This document shows positions 1 to 7,288 of a stretch of 36,925 nucleotides of DNA, one piece after another. The notes under the pieces were generated by a model. That model had not been told where the DNA came from, did not search any database, and worked only from the letters and a program-made list of their open reading frames with translations. The DNA is from Candidatus Woesearchaeota archaeon (lineage in GTDB: Archaea; Nanobdellota; Nanobdellia; SCGC-AAA011-G17; UBA489), in assembly GCA_016845225.1 (NCBI GenBank), contig JAERTB010000006.1:1-36925 (forward strand). The letters are read 5' to 3'. Within the stretch, counting starts at the first letter, position 1. Every line of letters begins with the position of its first letter. The translations under genes were made by a program, and so were the position numbers.

Positions 1-13
1 AAAACTATTTAAA

Positions 14-42
14 TGTTTCAATATTTAAAACAATTGTTTCAA
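14..42. promoter_or_regulatory. Operator-like repeats before the first MNT/HEPN pair
   Basis: TGTTTCAA occurs at 14-21 and again at 35-42, 21 bases apart, about two helical turns. The second copy overlaps the perfect palindrome AAACAATTGTTT at 28-39. A TATA-like TTTAAAT lies just upstream at about 8-14, so a bound protein would sit between the TATA box and the ATG at 45. MNT/HEPN antitoxins with an N-terminal winged helix often repress their own operon; that this is such an operator is inference. Confidence 0.4.
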
Positions 43-44
43 AA

Positions 45-638
45 ATGAAAACAATAATAAAAAAACCTTATTGGGATATATTAAGCGTTTTTTACAAAAA
101 CAAGAATAAGCAGATACATCTTAGGGCGCTCTCAAGAACAATTGATCTAAAAGAAGGCCCATTATCAAGACATTTAAATAATTTAATCAAAGAAAAGATA
201 CTAATATCTGAAACTGAAGGAAATTTAAAAAAATTTAAAATAAAAACTAATAAAGTTCCAGAAATTTTTACGTTGTTCCATATTGAAAGATACAAACAAC
301 TTCCCCAGATTAGAAAAAACTCAATTAAATTCTATTTGCAAAACCTAAAAGAAAAACCAATATTCCTAATACTATTTGGATCTACAGCAAAAGGATCATA
401 CAAATCTGACTCGGACATTGATATAATTTCAGTATTTAATAAAAAAACAGAAACAAGGAAAGCAAGAATGTATGCAGAAGCACAAACAGGAATAATAATC
501 AGTGAATTTCAATTAACTTATGAAGATTTCATAAAAGAAACTAAACTAAAAAAAGATCAGGTTATTCAAGCAGGAATAGAAACAGGATTTCCAACATACA
601 ATCATTTATTCTATGAGGAATCAAAACGTGGACAATAA
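45..638 (+). CDS. Winged-helix/MNT nucleotidyltransferase, antitoxin-type
   Basis: The product has 197 residues. Residues about 1-70 look like a winged helix-turn-helix (LRALSRTIDLKEGPLSRHL as the recognition region). The C-terminal part is a minimal nucleotidyltransferase with the motif FGSTAKGSYKSDSDID: G112-S113 and the metal-binding D124 and D126 of the GS-x10-DxD signature. In known MntA/HepT systems the MNT protein neutralises the HEPN toxin by adding AMP to a tyrosine near its active site. The gene overlaps the downstream HEPN gene by 26 bases, so the two are translationally coupled. The fused DNA-binding domain suggests it also regulates the operon, and the repeats just upstream fit that. 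Family assignment is firm; toxin-antitoxin function is inferred from family and arrangement. Confidence 0.85.
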   Translation: MKTIIKKPYWDILSVFYKNKNKQIHLRALSRTIDLKEGPLSRHLNNLIKEKILISETEGNLKKFKIKTNKVPEIFTLFHIERYKQLPQIRKNSIKFYLQNLKEKPIFLILFGSTAKGSYKSDSDIDIISVFNKKTETRKARMYAEAQTGIIISEFQLTYEDFIKETKLKKDQVIQAGIETGFPTYNHLFYEESKRGQ

Positions 639-1137
639 AACCTTAAACTTACTTTTAAAAGATGAAAATTTTTTAAATCAGAGAATAGAATTCTACAAAG
701 AAAAAAACATTCTGTCCAAATCAGACTCAGAGCATGAAGTAAAAGGGCATTTGGAAAAATCAAGACACAATCTTAACTTCTTAGCTGAAATTAAAAAAGA
801 ATATGATGACTGGGCATTAGTCACTTGTTATTATGCGTCTTATCATGCAGCACTAGCCCTAATCACCCTAAATGGATATTCCTCAAAAAATCACAATGCC
901 ACTTTGTGTATTTTAATAAAAGATTTTTATAAAAAAGAACTTTCAAAGAAAGACATTGAATTGTTAAATTTATTTGATGCAAATGATTTGTTATTTTATG
1001 CTGAATCTCGAAATAAAAGAGAAGAGGCATCTTATTCTACAAAAATAAACTTCAATCCTCAAGAAGTAAACAAAATTAAATTAAAAACAAGATTATTCAT
1101 AAATAAAGTAGATAAAATAATAAAAGAGAAGGATTAA
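613..1137 (+). CDS. HEPN-domain protein, toxin-type partner of MNT
   Basis: The product has 174 residues and is mostly helical. The segment LVTCYYASYHAALALITLNGY (about residues 68-88) is typical of HEPN helices and is followed by HNATLCILIKDFY. The expected HEPN RNase motif is R-x4-6-H; the corresponding place reads RNKREEASY (about residues 133-141), with tyrosine where histidine is normal. The gene starts inside the end of the MNT gene (26-base overlap). HEPN partners of MNT proteins are usually RNases. The missing histidine makes catalysis uncertain, and the tyrosine could be an AMPylation target. Identification rests on the fold-like pattern plus gene order, so it is good but not certain. 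Confidence 0.75.
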   Translation: MRNQNVDNKTLNLLLKDENFLNQRIEFYKEKNILSKSDSEHEVKGHLEKSRHNLNFLAEIKKEYDDWALVTCYYASYHAALALITLNGYSSKNHNATLCILIKDFYKKELSKKDIELLNLFDANDLLFYAESRNKREEASYSTKINFNPQEVNKIKLKTRLFINKVDKIIKEKD

Positions 1138-1148
1138 TATAATCCTTC
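1128..1148. terminator. 9-bp hairpin at the end of the first MNT/HEPN operon
   Basis: GAAGGATTA and TAATCCTTC form a perfect 9-bp inverted repeat with a 3-base loop (ATA), spanning the HEPN stop codon. It is followed by a second copy of AATCCTTCAAA near 1160. It could be a transcription terminator or a 3' stabilising hairpin; no long T tract follows, so the terminator call is weak. Confidence 0.4.
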
Positions 1149-1290
1149 AAAATCCATTAAATCCTTCAAATAATTTTGGAATCAGATAATGAAGAAGTAA
1201 AACCCTTAGAATTTGTAGGCGTTCAACAAGTTAAAATCACTAAGTGAAATTATTTAACATAACTCTAACTCATCTTAAAACGCAGCGTAA

Positions 1291-1614
1291 CTAAACTTTA
1301 TCTTCTAATCCTTCTCTTAAACGTTCACCAACATGAACTTCAGAATGAATAGATTTACGACAATATACTTCAAGCATATCTTCAAAAGAATAATGGTCTC
1401 CACAATCAGAATCTAATGCTCCAAGTTCAGTTTTCAAGTAGCTCATACAAGGTTCATCACAAAGAATAGAATCATAGAATAATTGAGCAGTTTCAAAATG
1501 AGCAATATTCACGCCGGTTTTATATCTTCTTTTAATGGTAACTGGCAAGTCTTTAATATCTCTTAGTCTTAATTTTCCAGTCAATCCTTTATCAAAAACA
1601 TAATTTTCAGTCAT
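1291..1614 (-). CDS. Small protein of unknown function between two MNT/HEPN pairs
   Basis: The product has 107 residues; I do not recognise it. It is soluble with no membrane segment. It contains four cysteines spread through the C-terminal half (ILCDEPC, then SDC and VYC) and is acidic at the end. ATG start. It is transcribed towards the first MNT/HEPN pair and lies alone, with about 150 bases downstream and 210 bases upstream. The upstream gap is rich in TCGAAA/TCGTAAA-like words unlike the rest of the AT-rich DNA. Its position inside the defence-like islet hints at an accessory role, but nothing in the sequence shows it. Confidence 0.6.
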   Translation of the reverse strand: MTENYVFDKGLTGKLRLRDIKDLPVTIKRRYKTGVNIAHFETAQLFYDSILCDEPCMSYLKTELGALDSDCGDHYSFEDMLEVYCRKSIHSEVHVGERLREGLEDKV

Positions 1615-1801
1615 AAGAATTATTGCAATATTCAGCTATTTAAGGATTGTCATTTTTTCGAAATATACAACTACTTTCTCGAAAAGCTTTCATAATTTTC
1701 GTAAATTAAAACACATTTACCGTACTTAATGCCTCTGCGGAGACGTTTTATAAATAACCCTCTCCACATATTAATAATCAAAAACAAACGATAACTTTAA
1801 A

Positions 1802-1834
1802 TATCAATTGATAATATAAATTATCATATGATAA
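1802..1834. promoter_or_regulatory. Twin palindromic operator over the second MNT/HEPN start
   Basis: Two palindromes of one consensus, TATCA-NN-TGATA, lie here: TATCAATTGATA at 1802-1813 and TTATCATATGATAA at 1821-1834. Their centres are exactly 20 bases apart, two helical turns, which suits cooperative binding of two dimers on one face of the DNA. The second palindrome covers the ATG at 1828. Autoregulation by the winged-helix antitoxin encoded just downstream is the obvious reading, but it is inferred. Confidence 0.6.
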
Positions 1835-2361
1835 GAATAAATATCAAAGAAAAACTAAAAGGATATTTTCTGATGAATCCCACAAAGAAACTGAGAGTTA
1901 GAGAAATAGAGAGAGAAGTAGATATTCCTTTACCTTCAGCAATAAGATATTGCACAGAATTAGAACAAGAAGGAGTACTAAAAACAATAAAAATGGGCAA
2001 TATAAAATTTTACACAACAGATAGATCAAATGAAAATTATAAATTAGAAAAGAAACTTTTCAACTTAAAACAAATTCACAAATCAAAGATAATTACACAT
2101 ATCAAAGAATCCTTAAACAATCCATCAATAATTCTTTTTGGATCTTATGCAAAAGGAGAAGACATAGAAGATAGTGATATTGATATTTACTTAGAAACGC
2201 CTTCAAAAAAAACAATAAACCTAGAAAAATTCGAAAAAACATTACAAAGAAAAATTCAAATCTTTAAATTTAAGAACTTAAAACAAATCTCGAACAAACA
2301 TTTAGCAAATAACATCATCAACGGAATATCACTCAATAATCAAATAGAGGCATTTAGGTGA
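1828..2361 (+). CDS. Winged-helix/MNT nucleotidyltransferase, antitoxin-type
   Basis: The product has 177 residues. The N-terminal winged helix (about 1-66) contains LRVREIEREVDIPLPSAIRY. The MNT domain has ILFGSYAKGEDIEDSDIDIY, with G105-S106, D117 and D119 forming the nucleotidyltransferase signature. The layout matches the first pair, but sequence identity is low, so the two pairs are not a recent duplication. It overlaps the HEPN gene by four bases (GTGA), the classic coupled junction. The start ATG sits inside a perfect palindrome, which suggests repression at the start codon itself. Confidence 0.85.
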   Translation: MIRINIKEKLKGYFLMNPTKKLRVREIEREVDIPLPSAIRYCTELEQEGVLKTIKMGNIKFYTTDRSNENYKLEKKLFNLKQIHKSKIITHIKESLNNPSIILFGSYAKGEDIEDSDIDIYLETPSKKTINLEKFEKTLQRKIQIFKFKNLKQISNKHLANNIINGISLNNQIEAFR

Positions 2362-2789
2362 AGGAAGCTTCTTGGAAAGAATGCATAGAATATAATTCTG
2401 CAAAAAAAGTTTCTCCAAATCTTGAAAGAGCAGATTCGTTAAGAGAGATAGCAGAAGAAAGAATAAGCATAATAGAAGAAATAAATCAAAGAAACTGCAA
2501 CTTTGTATTTGAAGATTATTATACTTCATTATTAGAACTGTTACAAGCATTAATAATTCAGAGAGGATACAAAATATTAAATCACGTTTGCCTAGCATAC
2601 TTCTTAAGAGATATCCTAAAAGAAGATAGACTATACAATATATTCGACGATTTAAGATACAAAAGAAATTCTCTTACTTATTATGGAAATAAGATGGATT
2701 TTGAAACAGCAAAAGCAACAATAAAAAATTGTAAAAATTTAATGAAAGAACTTGACCATTATTTAAATTCAACCACAAAAACAGCGTAG
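2358..2789 (+). CDS. HEPN-domain protein, toxin-type partner of MNT
   Basis: The product has 143 residues and starts with GTG in the GTGA overlap with the upstream MNT gene. Residues about 20-60 form a long helix pair (SLLELLQALIIQRGYKILNH). The HEPN motif region reads DLRYKRNSLTYYG (about residues 94-106): R-N-x3 followed by Y instead of the catalytic H. In MntA/HepT pairs the HEPN protein is an RNase kept in check by AMPylation of a tyrosine next to this motif; here two tyrosines are present. It ends one base before the convergent nuclease gene. Confidence 0.78.
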   Translation: MKEASWKECIEYNSAKKVSPNLERADSLREIAEERISIIEEINQRNCNFVFEDYYTSLLELLQALIIQRGYKILNHVCLAYFLRDILKEDRLYNIFDDLRYKRNSLTYYGNKMDFETAKATIKNCKNLMKELDHYLNSTTKTA

Positions 2790-4232
2790 CTAAACAAGTT
2801 CTTTCAACTTATCAACAATAAGTACTTCAGCAAGAGTATCCATTTTACAATACTCTAACAAATCATTTCTAACTTTATCCTTATCACCAACACCAAGATA
2901 ATTAACATTAAAGAAACTAACAGAAGCAAGTTCTCCACCACTAATATCTAAATCACTATAATCTCTACCAACTAAAGCAGGTAAAACATCTTTCAAAGAA
3001 GCACTCCCTTTCTGCAAAGAATTATAATAATCAAATTTTCTAAAAGGCACCCACAAATCAACAACACGAGAATTAACTCCATCTACAAAATCACTAAAAG
3101 AAGGATACAATTTCTTCAAATCTTCTAATTTACTTTTTTCAAAATTCTGATTATAAACCAACACACTTCCTTCATCTAACATATCTTCTTTCAACGTACT
3201 AATAAATTCTTCACGAGGATCTCCAGAACCATCATAAAGAAATTCCTTATGTTCTACATTTCCATCCTCATCAACAATATGCAAACTATATTGGAAACAT
3301 ATTTGTTCATAGGGTTTACAACCATCAAACATAGGAACAGCAGTTTGAAAACTTTCAAAATCCAAACATTGTAATGGATATTTCAATCCATCTAAAAATC
3401 CTTTCAAATTATTTTTATCAACATGAACCTTATCATTCAAATCACAATCTCTTTGAATTCCCTGTTTATCATTTAATTTAAAATCAGAAGGTATATCTCT
3501 TATCCCTTGAATTCCATCTTCAAATAACTCTAAAGACTTTTTACCTCCACGATACAGATGAAAAACATGATTCTCAGGTAAGAAATCCCAACACTCAGTT
3601 AATGGACAAGCATAAGGACTTTTACATCTAGGTCCAATATCTGCCTCAGGTATATTGCCTAACTTCATAACTTCTAATAACTCAGTTACTTTAGATTCAA
3701 TACCTCCGTATAACTCTTCAACTTCAGAAGTAATATCTCTTTTACTAAATAATTTCTCAAGATCTAACTCTCCATCTCGAATATATTTATTGTTCAAATG
3801 CATAACGTAACAATTTCTAATTTTTAATCCACAACCTTCATAACAATATTTCTGAAAAGCAACATCATGCAAATTAACTTCTTTAACACTAGTTCCACTC
3901 TTAACTTCAACAATATCCCATTCATCACCAGCAGGCACTAATATATCTGCACGCGAATAACAATCACCAAATTTAAAACCAGCTTCAAACAATGGCTTTC
4001 CTTCACTTAACAATTCTTTACTTTTTTCTAAATTAGTTTTAAAATCATCAAAAGGAACTTCCACACCTTCAGGATATAGTTTGGTAGCCAATTCTCCAAC
4101 TTCAGTTCCTTGTCTAAATATAAATTGAGCACGTTCATCAGGCTCAGGAATTTTATTTTTATCCTTCATTGCAGTCCAGAAGTACCTAGGACACTGCATT
4201 CCCATCAAATATTTGGATTTTGTTAACAACAT
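2790..4232 (-). CDS. Cas4-like/DEDD two-nuclease protein (DUF2779 type)
   Basis: The product has 480 residues from the start used here. The N-terminal half is a Cas4/RecB-like PD-(D/E)xK domain: D96 in YSRADI, then E109 and K111 in DIVEVKSGT. One cysteine (C14) near the N-terminus and three (C203, C209, C214) after the nuclease core match a Cas4-type Fe-S cluster. The C-terminal half is an RNase H-fold DEDD exonuclease: LDFES (D291, E293), then VYNQNFEKSKLEDL, then YCKMD near the end. The ATG at 4232 is preferred over an ATG 39 bases upstream because family members start near this MLLTKSKYL segment and a TATA-like TTTTTAAA lies about 25 bases before it. Not next to any CRISPR; the neighbours are MNT/HEPN pairs. 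A role in DNA or RNA defence or repair is inferred. Confidence 0.82.
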   Translation of the reverse strand: MLLTKSKYLMGMQCPRYFWTAMKDKNKIPEPDERAQFIFRQGTEVGELATKLYPEGVEVPFDDFKTNLEKSKELLSEGKPLFEAGFKFGDCYSRADILVPAGDEWDIVEVKSGTSVKEVNLHDVAFQKYCYEGCGLKIRNCYVMHLNNKYIRDGELDLEKLFSKRDITSEVEELYGGIESKVTELLEVMKLGNIPEADIGPRCKSPYACPLTECWDFLPENHVFHLYRGGKKSLELFEDGIQGIRDIPSDFKLNDKQGIQRDCDLNDKVHVDKNNLKGFLDGLKYPLQCLDFESFQTAVPMFDGCKPYEQICFQYSLHIVDEDGNVEHKEFLYDGSGDPREEFISTLKEDMLDEGSVLVYNQNFEKSKLEDLKKLYPSFSDFVDGVNSRVVDLWVPFRKFDYYNSLQKGSASLKDVLPALVGRDYSDLDISGGELASVSFFNVNYLGVGDKDKVRNDLLEYCKMDTLAEVLIVDKLKELV

Positions 4233-4307
4233 ATGAATTAAAATCATTCCAAATTTAAAAAGGCTAGCCAAAAAACTATTAAATCAAAACTTAAACACTA
4301 AATCTCC

Positions 4308-4973
4308 ATGAAAAGGCCATTGTTTATCACATTTGAAGGAATAGATGGAGCAGGAAAAGACTACCAACTAAACCAACTCTCTTCATTAATAAGAGATGAT
4401 GAAAATAACTTCTTAGGAGACAAATATTCTACAGTTTGGATAACCAGAGAACCAACAAAATTAACAGAATCAGGAAATACTATTGCAGACTTAATAAGAG
4501 AAAGAGACGTAACAAAAGAAGAAGCAACAAAAGGTTTCATCAATGATAGGATAGAACATTCTGAAAATTATATTAAACCAATTTTAGAACATTCCTTCGT
4601 TTTAAGTTCAAGATATGATATTTCTACTTTAGCGTATCAATTAACACAAGGAATGGACTTTGATGAATTATACTTCTTACATAAATATCATCAATCTCCA
4701 GGAACACTAACGCCAGACATTACTTTGTATTTTAATATCCCTGCAGAAGTTGGAATAAAAAGGCAAGAAAAAAGAAATGGTATTGAAGAATGTTTTGAAA
4801 AGAAAGACTTTCAAAGAGATTTAGAAGACTCTTACAAATATGCAATAGCAATGTTAAAAGAATATGATGCAAGAAATATTTTAACTATAAACGGAAATCA
4901 AAAGAGAGAATATGTAACAAATGAAATGGTAAATAAAATTCTATTATATTCCAGGCATAATCAACGTTCTTAA
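4308..4973 (+). CDS. tmk: dTMP kinase (thymidylate kinase-like)
   Basis: The product has 221 residues, a normal length for the family. It would phosphorylate dTMP to dTDP using ATP. Visible elements are the P-loop FEGIDGAGKDYQ (about residues 9-20), the REP motif (47-49), SSRYDISTLAYQ (100-111, the DRx(H) region) and PDITLYFNIPAEVGIKRQEKRNG. Two conserved positions differ: the P-loop lysine is followed by D18 instead of S/T, and the usual D of the DR motif is S101. It could therefore be a variant deoxynucleotide kinase. With the thymidine kinase at 14421-15119 it would complete thymidine salvage. Its start context is an exact 17-base match to that of the gene at 5014. Confidence 0.8.
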   Translation: MKRPLFITFEGIDGAGKDYQLNQLSSLIRDDENNFLGDKYSTVWITREPTKLTESGNTIADLIRERDVTKEEATKGFINDRIEHSENYIKPILEHSFVLSSRYDISTLAYQLTQGMDFDELYFLHKYHQSPGTLTPDITLYFNIPAEVGIKRQEKRNGIEECFEKKDFQRDLEDSYKYAIAMLKEYDARNILTINGNQKREYVTNEMVNKILLYSRHNQRS

Positions 4974-5013
4974 AAACATAATTCTTATAAAATTAAACTT
5001 CTTCTAAATCTCC

Positions 5014-5343
5014 ATGAAAAATAGAGGTTTCACATTAACAGTCCTATTAATTCTTGCTGCAGCTATGTTTGCAAGTAATTTAGTAACTGATAATTCTAAT
5101 GATTTAAGTGGGATGCAAATTAGAGAACCAGAAGAAAAGCCAAATTGTTTTTGCGAAGGAAGTCATATAATCTATTCTGACATAGTAGGTCTTCCAATGG
5201 GATATTGTAGACTAATAAGTGAAGAATGCGATTCAGAAACTTTAGCTTGTAGTGCACAATTGGGGTGCGATTACAAGTGTAGGATGCTTCCAGATATGAA
5301 TACTTTTGAAATAATGGATTTTTGCGAAGGAACAAATAAATAA
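5014..5343 (+). CDS. Small secreted cysteine-rich protein, unknown
   Basis: The product has 109 residues with a clear Sec signal: basic MKNR then a hydrophobic core (about residues 7-22) ending near ASN. The mature part has eight cysteines, in NCFC, YC, EEC, LAC, GC, KC and FC contexts, an even number suited to disulphide bonds outside the membrane. I do not recognise the family. TATA-like CTTATAAAAT about 28 bases before the ATG supports a leaderless transcript. The DsbA-like protein encoded at 21286 could form such disulphides, but that link is inference. Confidence 0.65.
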   Translation: MKNRGFTLTVLLILAAAMFASNLVTDNSNDLSGMQIREPEEKPNCFCEGSHIIYSDIVGLPMGYCRLISEECDSETLACSAQLGCDYKCRMLPDMNTFEIMDFCEGTNK

Positions 5344-5346
5344 AAT

Positions 5347-5850
5347 TTAATTCTCAACTTCAATTATTCTTTCCCAAGGATAATCAAAATCTCCAAAGTG
5401 TCCATAAGCAGCAGTTTCTCTGTACATTGGTTTTTTCAAATCAAAGTATTTCAAAATCTCTGCAGGTTTTAATGGAAAATTTTTCTTAACAACTTCAACT
5501 AATTCTTCTTCAGTTTTTTCAGAAGTTCCAAAACTATCTACAAAAATACTTACAGGTTCAGCAACGCCGATAGCATAACTTAATCCAACTTCACATTTTT
5601 TACAAAAATTATTAGCAACTAAATTCTTAGCAATAAATCTTGCAGCATATGCAGCACTTCTATCTACTTTGCTAGGATCCTTACCAGAAAAGGCTCCACC
5701 ACCATGTCTCCCCATTCCACCATAAGTGTCTACAATAATTTTTCTTCCAGTTAAACCGGCATCAGCATAAGGTCCACCCAAAACAAATCTTCCAGTAGGA
5801 TTAATGAAATAACGAGTATTTTCAGTTAAGTAATCTCCACAAACAGGTTT
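5347..5850 (-). pseudogene. metK: S-adenosylmethionine synthetase, C-terminal fragment only
   Basis: About 168 residues match the C-terminal part of bacterial/eukaryotic-type MetK: the [12 protein letters not shown] loop, [15 protein letters not shown], the [24 protein letters not shown] glycine-rich region (shown here in part), [10 protein letters not shown], and the closing TAAYGHFG plus FDYPWE. MetK is about 380-400 residues and makes AdoMet from ATP and methionine. Here the frame stops upstream at 5854-5856, just after KKPVCGDYL, so about 220 N-terminal residues holding ATP and methionine contacts are absent. No start codon precedes the conserved part. The break coincides with the broken start of the divergent gene at 5848. 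Bacterial-type MetK in an archaeon suggests horizontal transfer. MetK is normally essential, so an intact copy elsewhere or an assembly deletion is expected. Confidence 0.85.
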
Positions 5851-6366
5851 CTTTTATTAACAATTTTAATCCTATCAGTTACATTAGTTTCTGCTACCAA
5901 TTTCAATCAAGTATTAATCTCAGAAGACTTAAACAATGATGGATACATTTCCGTTTATCTTTACACTAATACAGAATATGACAAAGATATTTATTTAGAT
6001 GGAACTTGGACATATTTAGAATATTGGTATCCTCCAGAAGGAGAAGACCCATATCAAGAAATGACAATTGGAACAAACGTAACCAAAGGATACAACTATC
6101 ACAGTACTGGAACAAGAGTCAGATACATGAATCAACTTCTAGATTCACCAATACCTCAAAAAGTGCATCTAAAATGGAATCCTACTTCAGAACTACAAGA
6201 ACAAAAAACATATTTAATATTAAACTCAAACCACTACAAACAAAATAATGAATATTTACATTTCTCTTTAGAACAAGGTACTGGAACAATACTTACTTGG
6301 ATTGGTGATGCATATGCAAGAAAACGAGCAGGAAGGATCTGGAATCAAGGAACATACATAATTTAA
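5848..6366 (+). pseudogene. Secreted protein lacking its start codon
   Basis: The frame is open from just after a stop at 5827-5829 to 6366. It begins, without any ATG, GTG or TTG, with [17 protein letters not shown], plainly the core and cleavage site of a signal peptide. It then runs through NNDGYISVYLYTNTEYDKD to ARKRAGRIWNQGTYII. The first ATG in frame, at 6061, would discard the signal peptide and 70 mature residues. The missing piece is only a few codons plus the promoter. The family is unknown; the mature part is rich in Y, T and N, like surface proteins. Loss of the start here and of the metK N-terminus at the same point implies one deletion or a mis-join. Confidence 0.7.
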
Positions 6367-6368
6367 TG

Positions 6369-6641
6369 TTATGTGTGTTCTTTTCTTATGATTCCACTAT
6401 ATGGGCAAAAACATCCGCCATATTTGTTACAAGTACCTATCCCTGAATTATTTCTTTCAAGTTCTTCAACTTTAAAATATTCACAAACTGGTTCTCTAAA
6501 AACTTTGTACCACTGATGGGTTCCTCTAAGAATACATTCTATTCCTTCAACATTAACTTGTTCAGGGCCACTATCACAAACAAAGTTTTCATCTGTTGAT
6601 TCTGCCCTTGCCCATTTTTCTAATTCGGACCATTTATCCAT
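6369..6641 (-). CDS. Small six-cysteine protein, unknown
   Basis: The product has 90 residues and six cysteines (FVC, EC, VC, TC, GC, FC), including GTCNKYGGCFCPYSG near the end, which could bind a metal or form disulphides. There is no signal peptide or membrane segment. The ATG follows the cyclophilin stop codon by one base, so it is the second gene of that operon. I do not recognise it. Confidence 0.6.
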   Translation of the reverse strand: MDKWSELEKWARAESTDENFVCDSGPEQVNVEGIECILRGTHQWYKVFREPVCEYFKVEELERNNSGIGTCNKYGGCFCPYSGIIRKEHT

Positions 6642-6642
6642 T

Positions 6643-7185
6643 TTAGATCACACTTACTTTAGTTATAATAATTTCTTCAACAGGTCTATCTGCTTCACCA
6701 GTTTCAACAGCACCTAATGCATCTAAAACATCTTCGCCTGAAGTAATTTTTCCAAAAATAGCATGTCTTCCATCTAACCAAGGAGTTGGAACTAAAGTAA
6801 TAAAGAATTGACTTCCTCCAGTATTTGGTCCAGAGTTTGCCATACTTAACAAACCTTTTTTATCATGAATTAATTCATCTACAAATTCATCTTTAATAGA
6901 ATAATCTGGGCCACCTGTTCCCCATCTTGCCATATTAGCTACATCTTTACTTAGTGGATCTCCGCCTTGAACCATAAAATCCTTAATTATTCTATGAAAT
7001 CTTTGTCCATCATAGAATCCTTCTTCAACTAATTTTTTAAAATTTCCTGCAGTTTCAGGAACTAACCCATCAAATAGCTCAAATTCCATCTCACCCATAC
7101 TAGTTTCCATCTTTATTTTTGTATTATCCATTTTGCATCCTCCAACAAATACCATTATTAGCAATAAAGCCACCAATTTTTTCAT
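6643..7185 (-). CDS. Cyclophilin-type peptidyl-prolyl isomerase, lipoprotein candidate
   Basis: The product has 180 residues. MKKLVALLLIMVFVGGC is a lipoprotein-like signal with VGGC at 14-17, so the enzyme is probably anchored by C17 outside the membrane. The rest is a cyclophilin domain: GQRFHRIIKDFMVQGGDP (catalytic arginine and the FMVQGGD block), GSQFFIT and TPWLDGRHAIFGKI (the active-site tryptophan region). It speeds cis-trans isomerisation of proline bonds in exported proteins. TATA-like TTTTAAAT lies about 28 bases before the ATG. A small cysteine protein follows in the operon. The window also encodes a signal peptidase II, which would process this signal. Confidence 0.9.
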   Translation of the reverse strand: MKKLVALLLIMVFVGGCKMDNTKIKMETSMGEMEFELFDGLVPETAGNFKKLVEEGFYDGQRFHRIIKDFMVQGGDPLSKDVANMARWGTGGPDYSIKDEFVDELIHDKKGLLSMANSGPNTGGSQFFITLVPTPWLDGRHAIFGKITSGEDVLDALGAVETGEADRPVEEIIITKVSVI

Positions 7186-7288
7186 ACAATTATTATTAAA
7201 TCACAATTTAAAAGGGTTATGGAGTTAAAATCCCAATAAACCTTAAATATATACTTTAACTAAAAAAACTCTTCAAAGGAGCTTTAAA

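Noticed and set aside
1159-1244. A 23-codon frame from a TTG ending EFVGVQQVKITK
   Set aside because: It reads like the tail of a protein, but there is no ATG and a stop lies just upstream. It could be a gene remnant; it is too short to annotate.
6006-6248. An 80-codon frame on the plus strand
   Set aside because: It is out of frame with the longer, signal-bearing open frame at 5848-6366, and its composition (runs of R, S and N) is that of a shifted reading.
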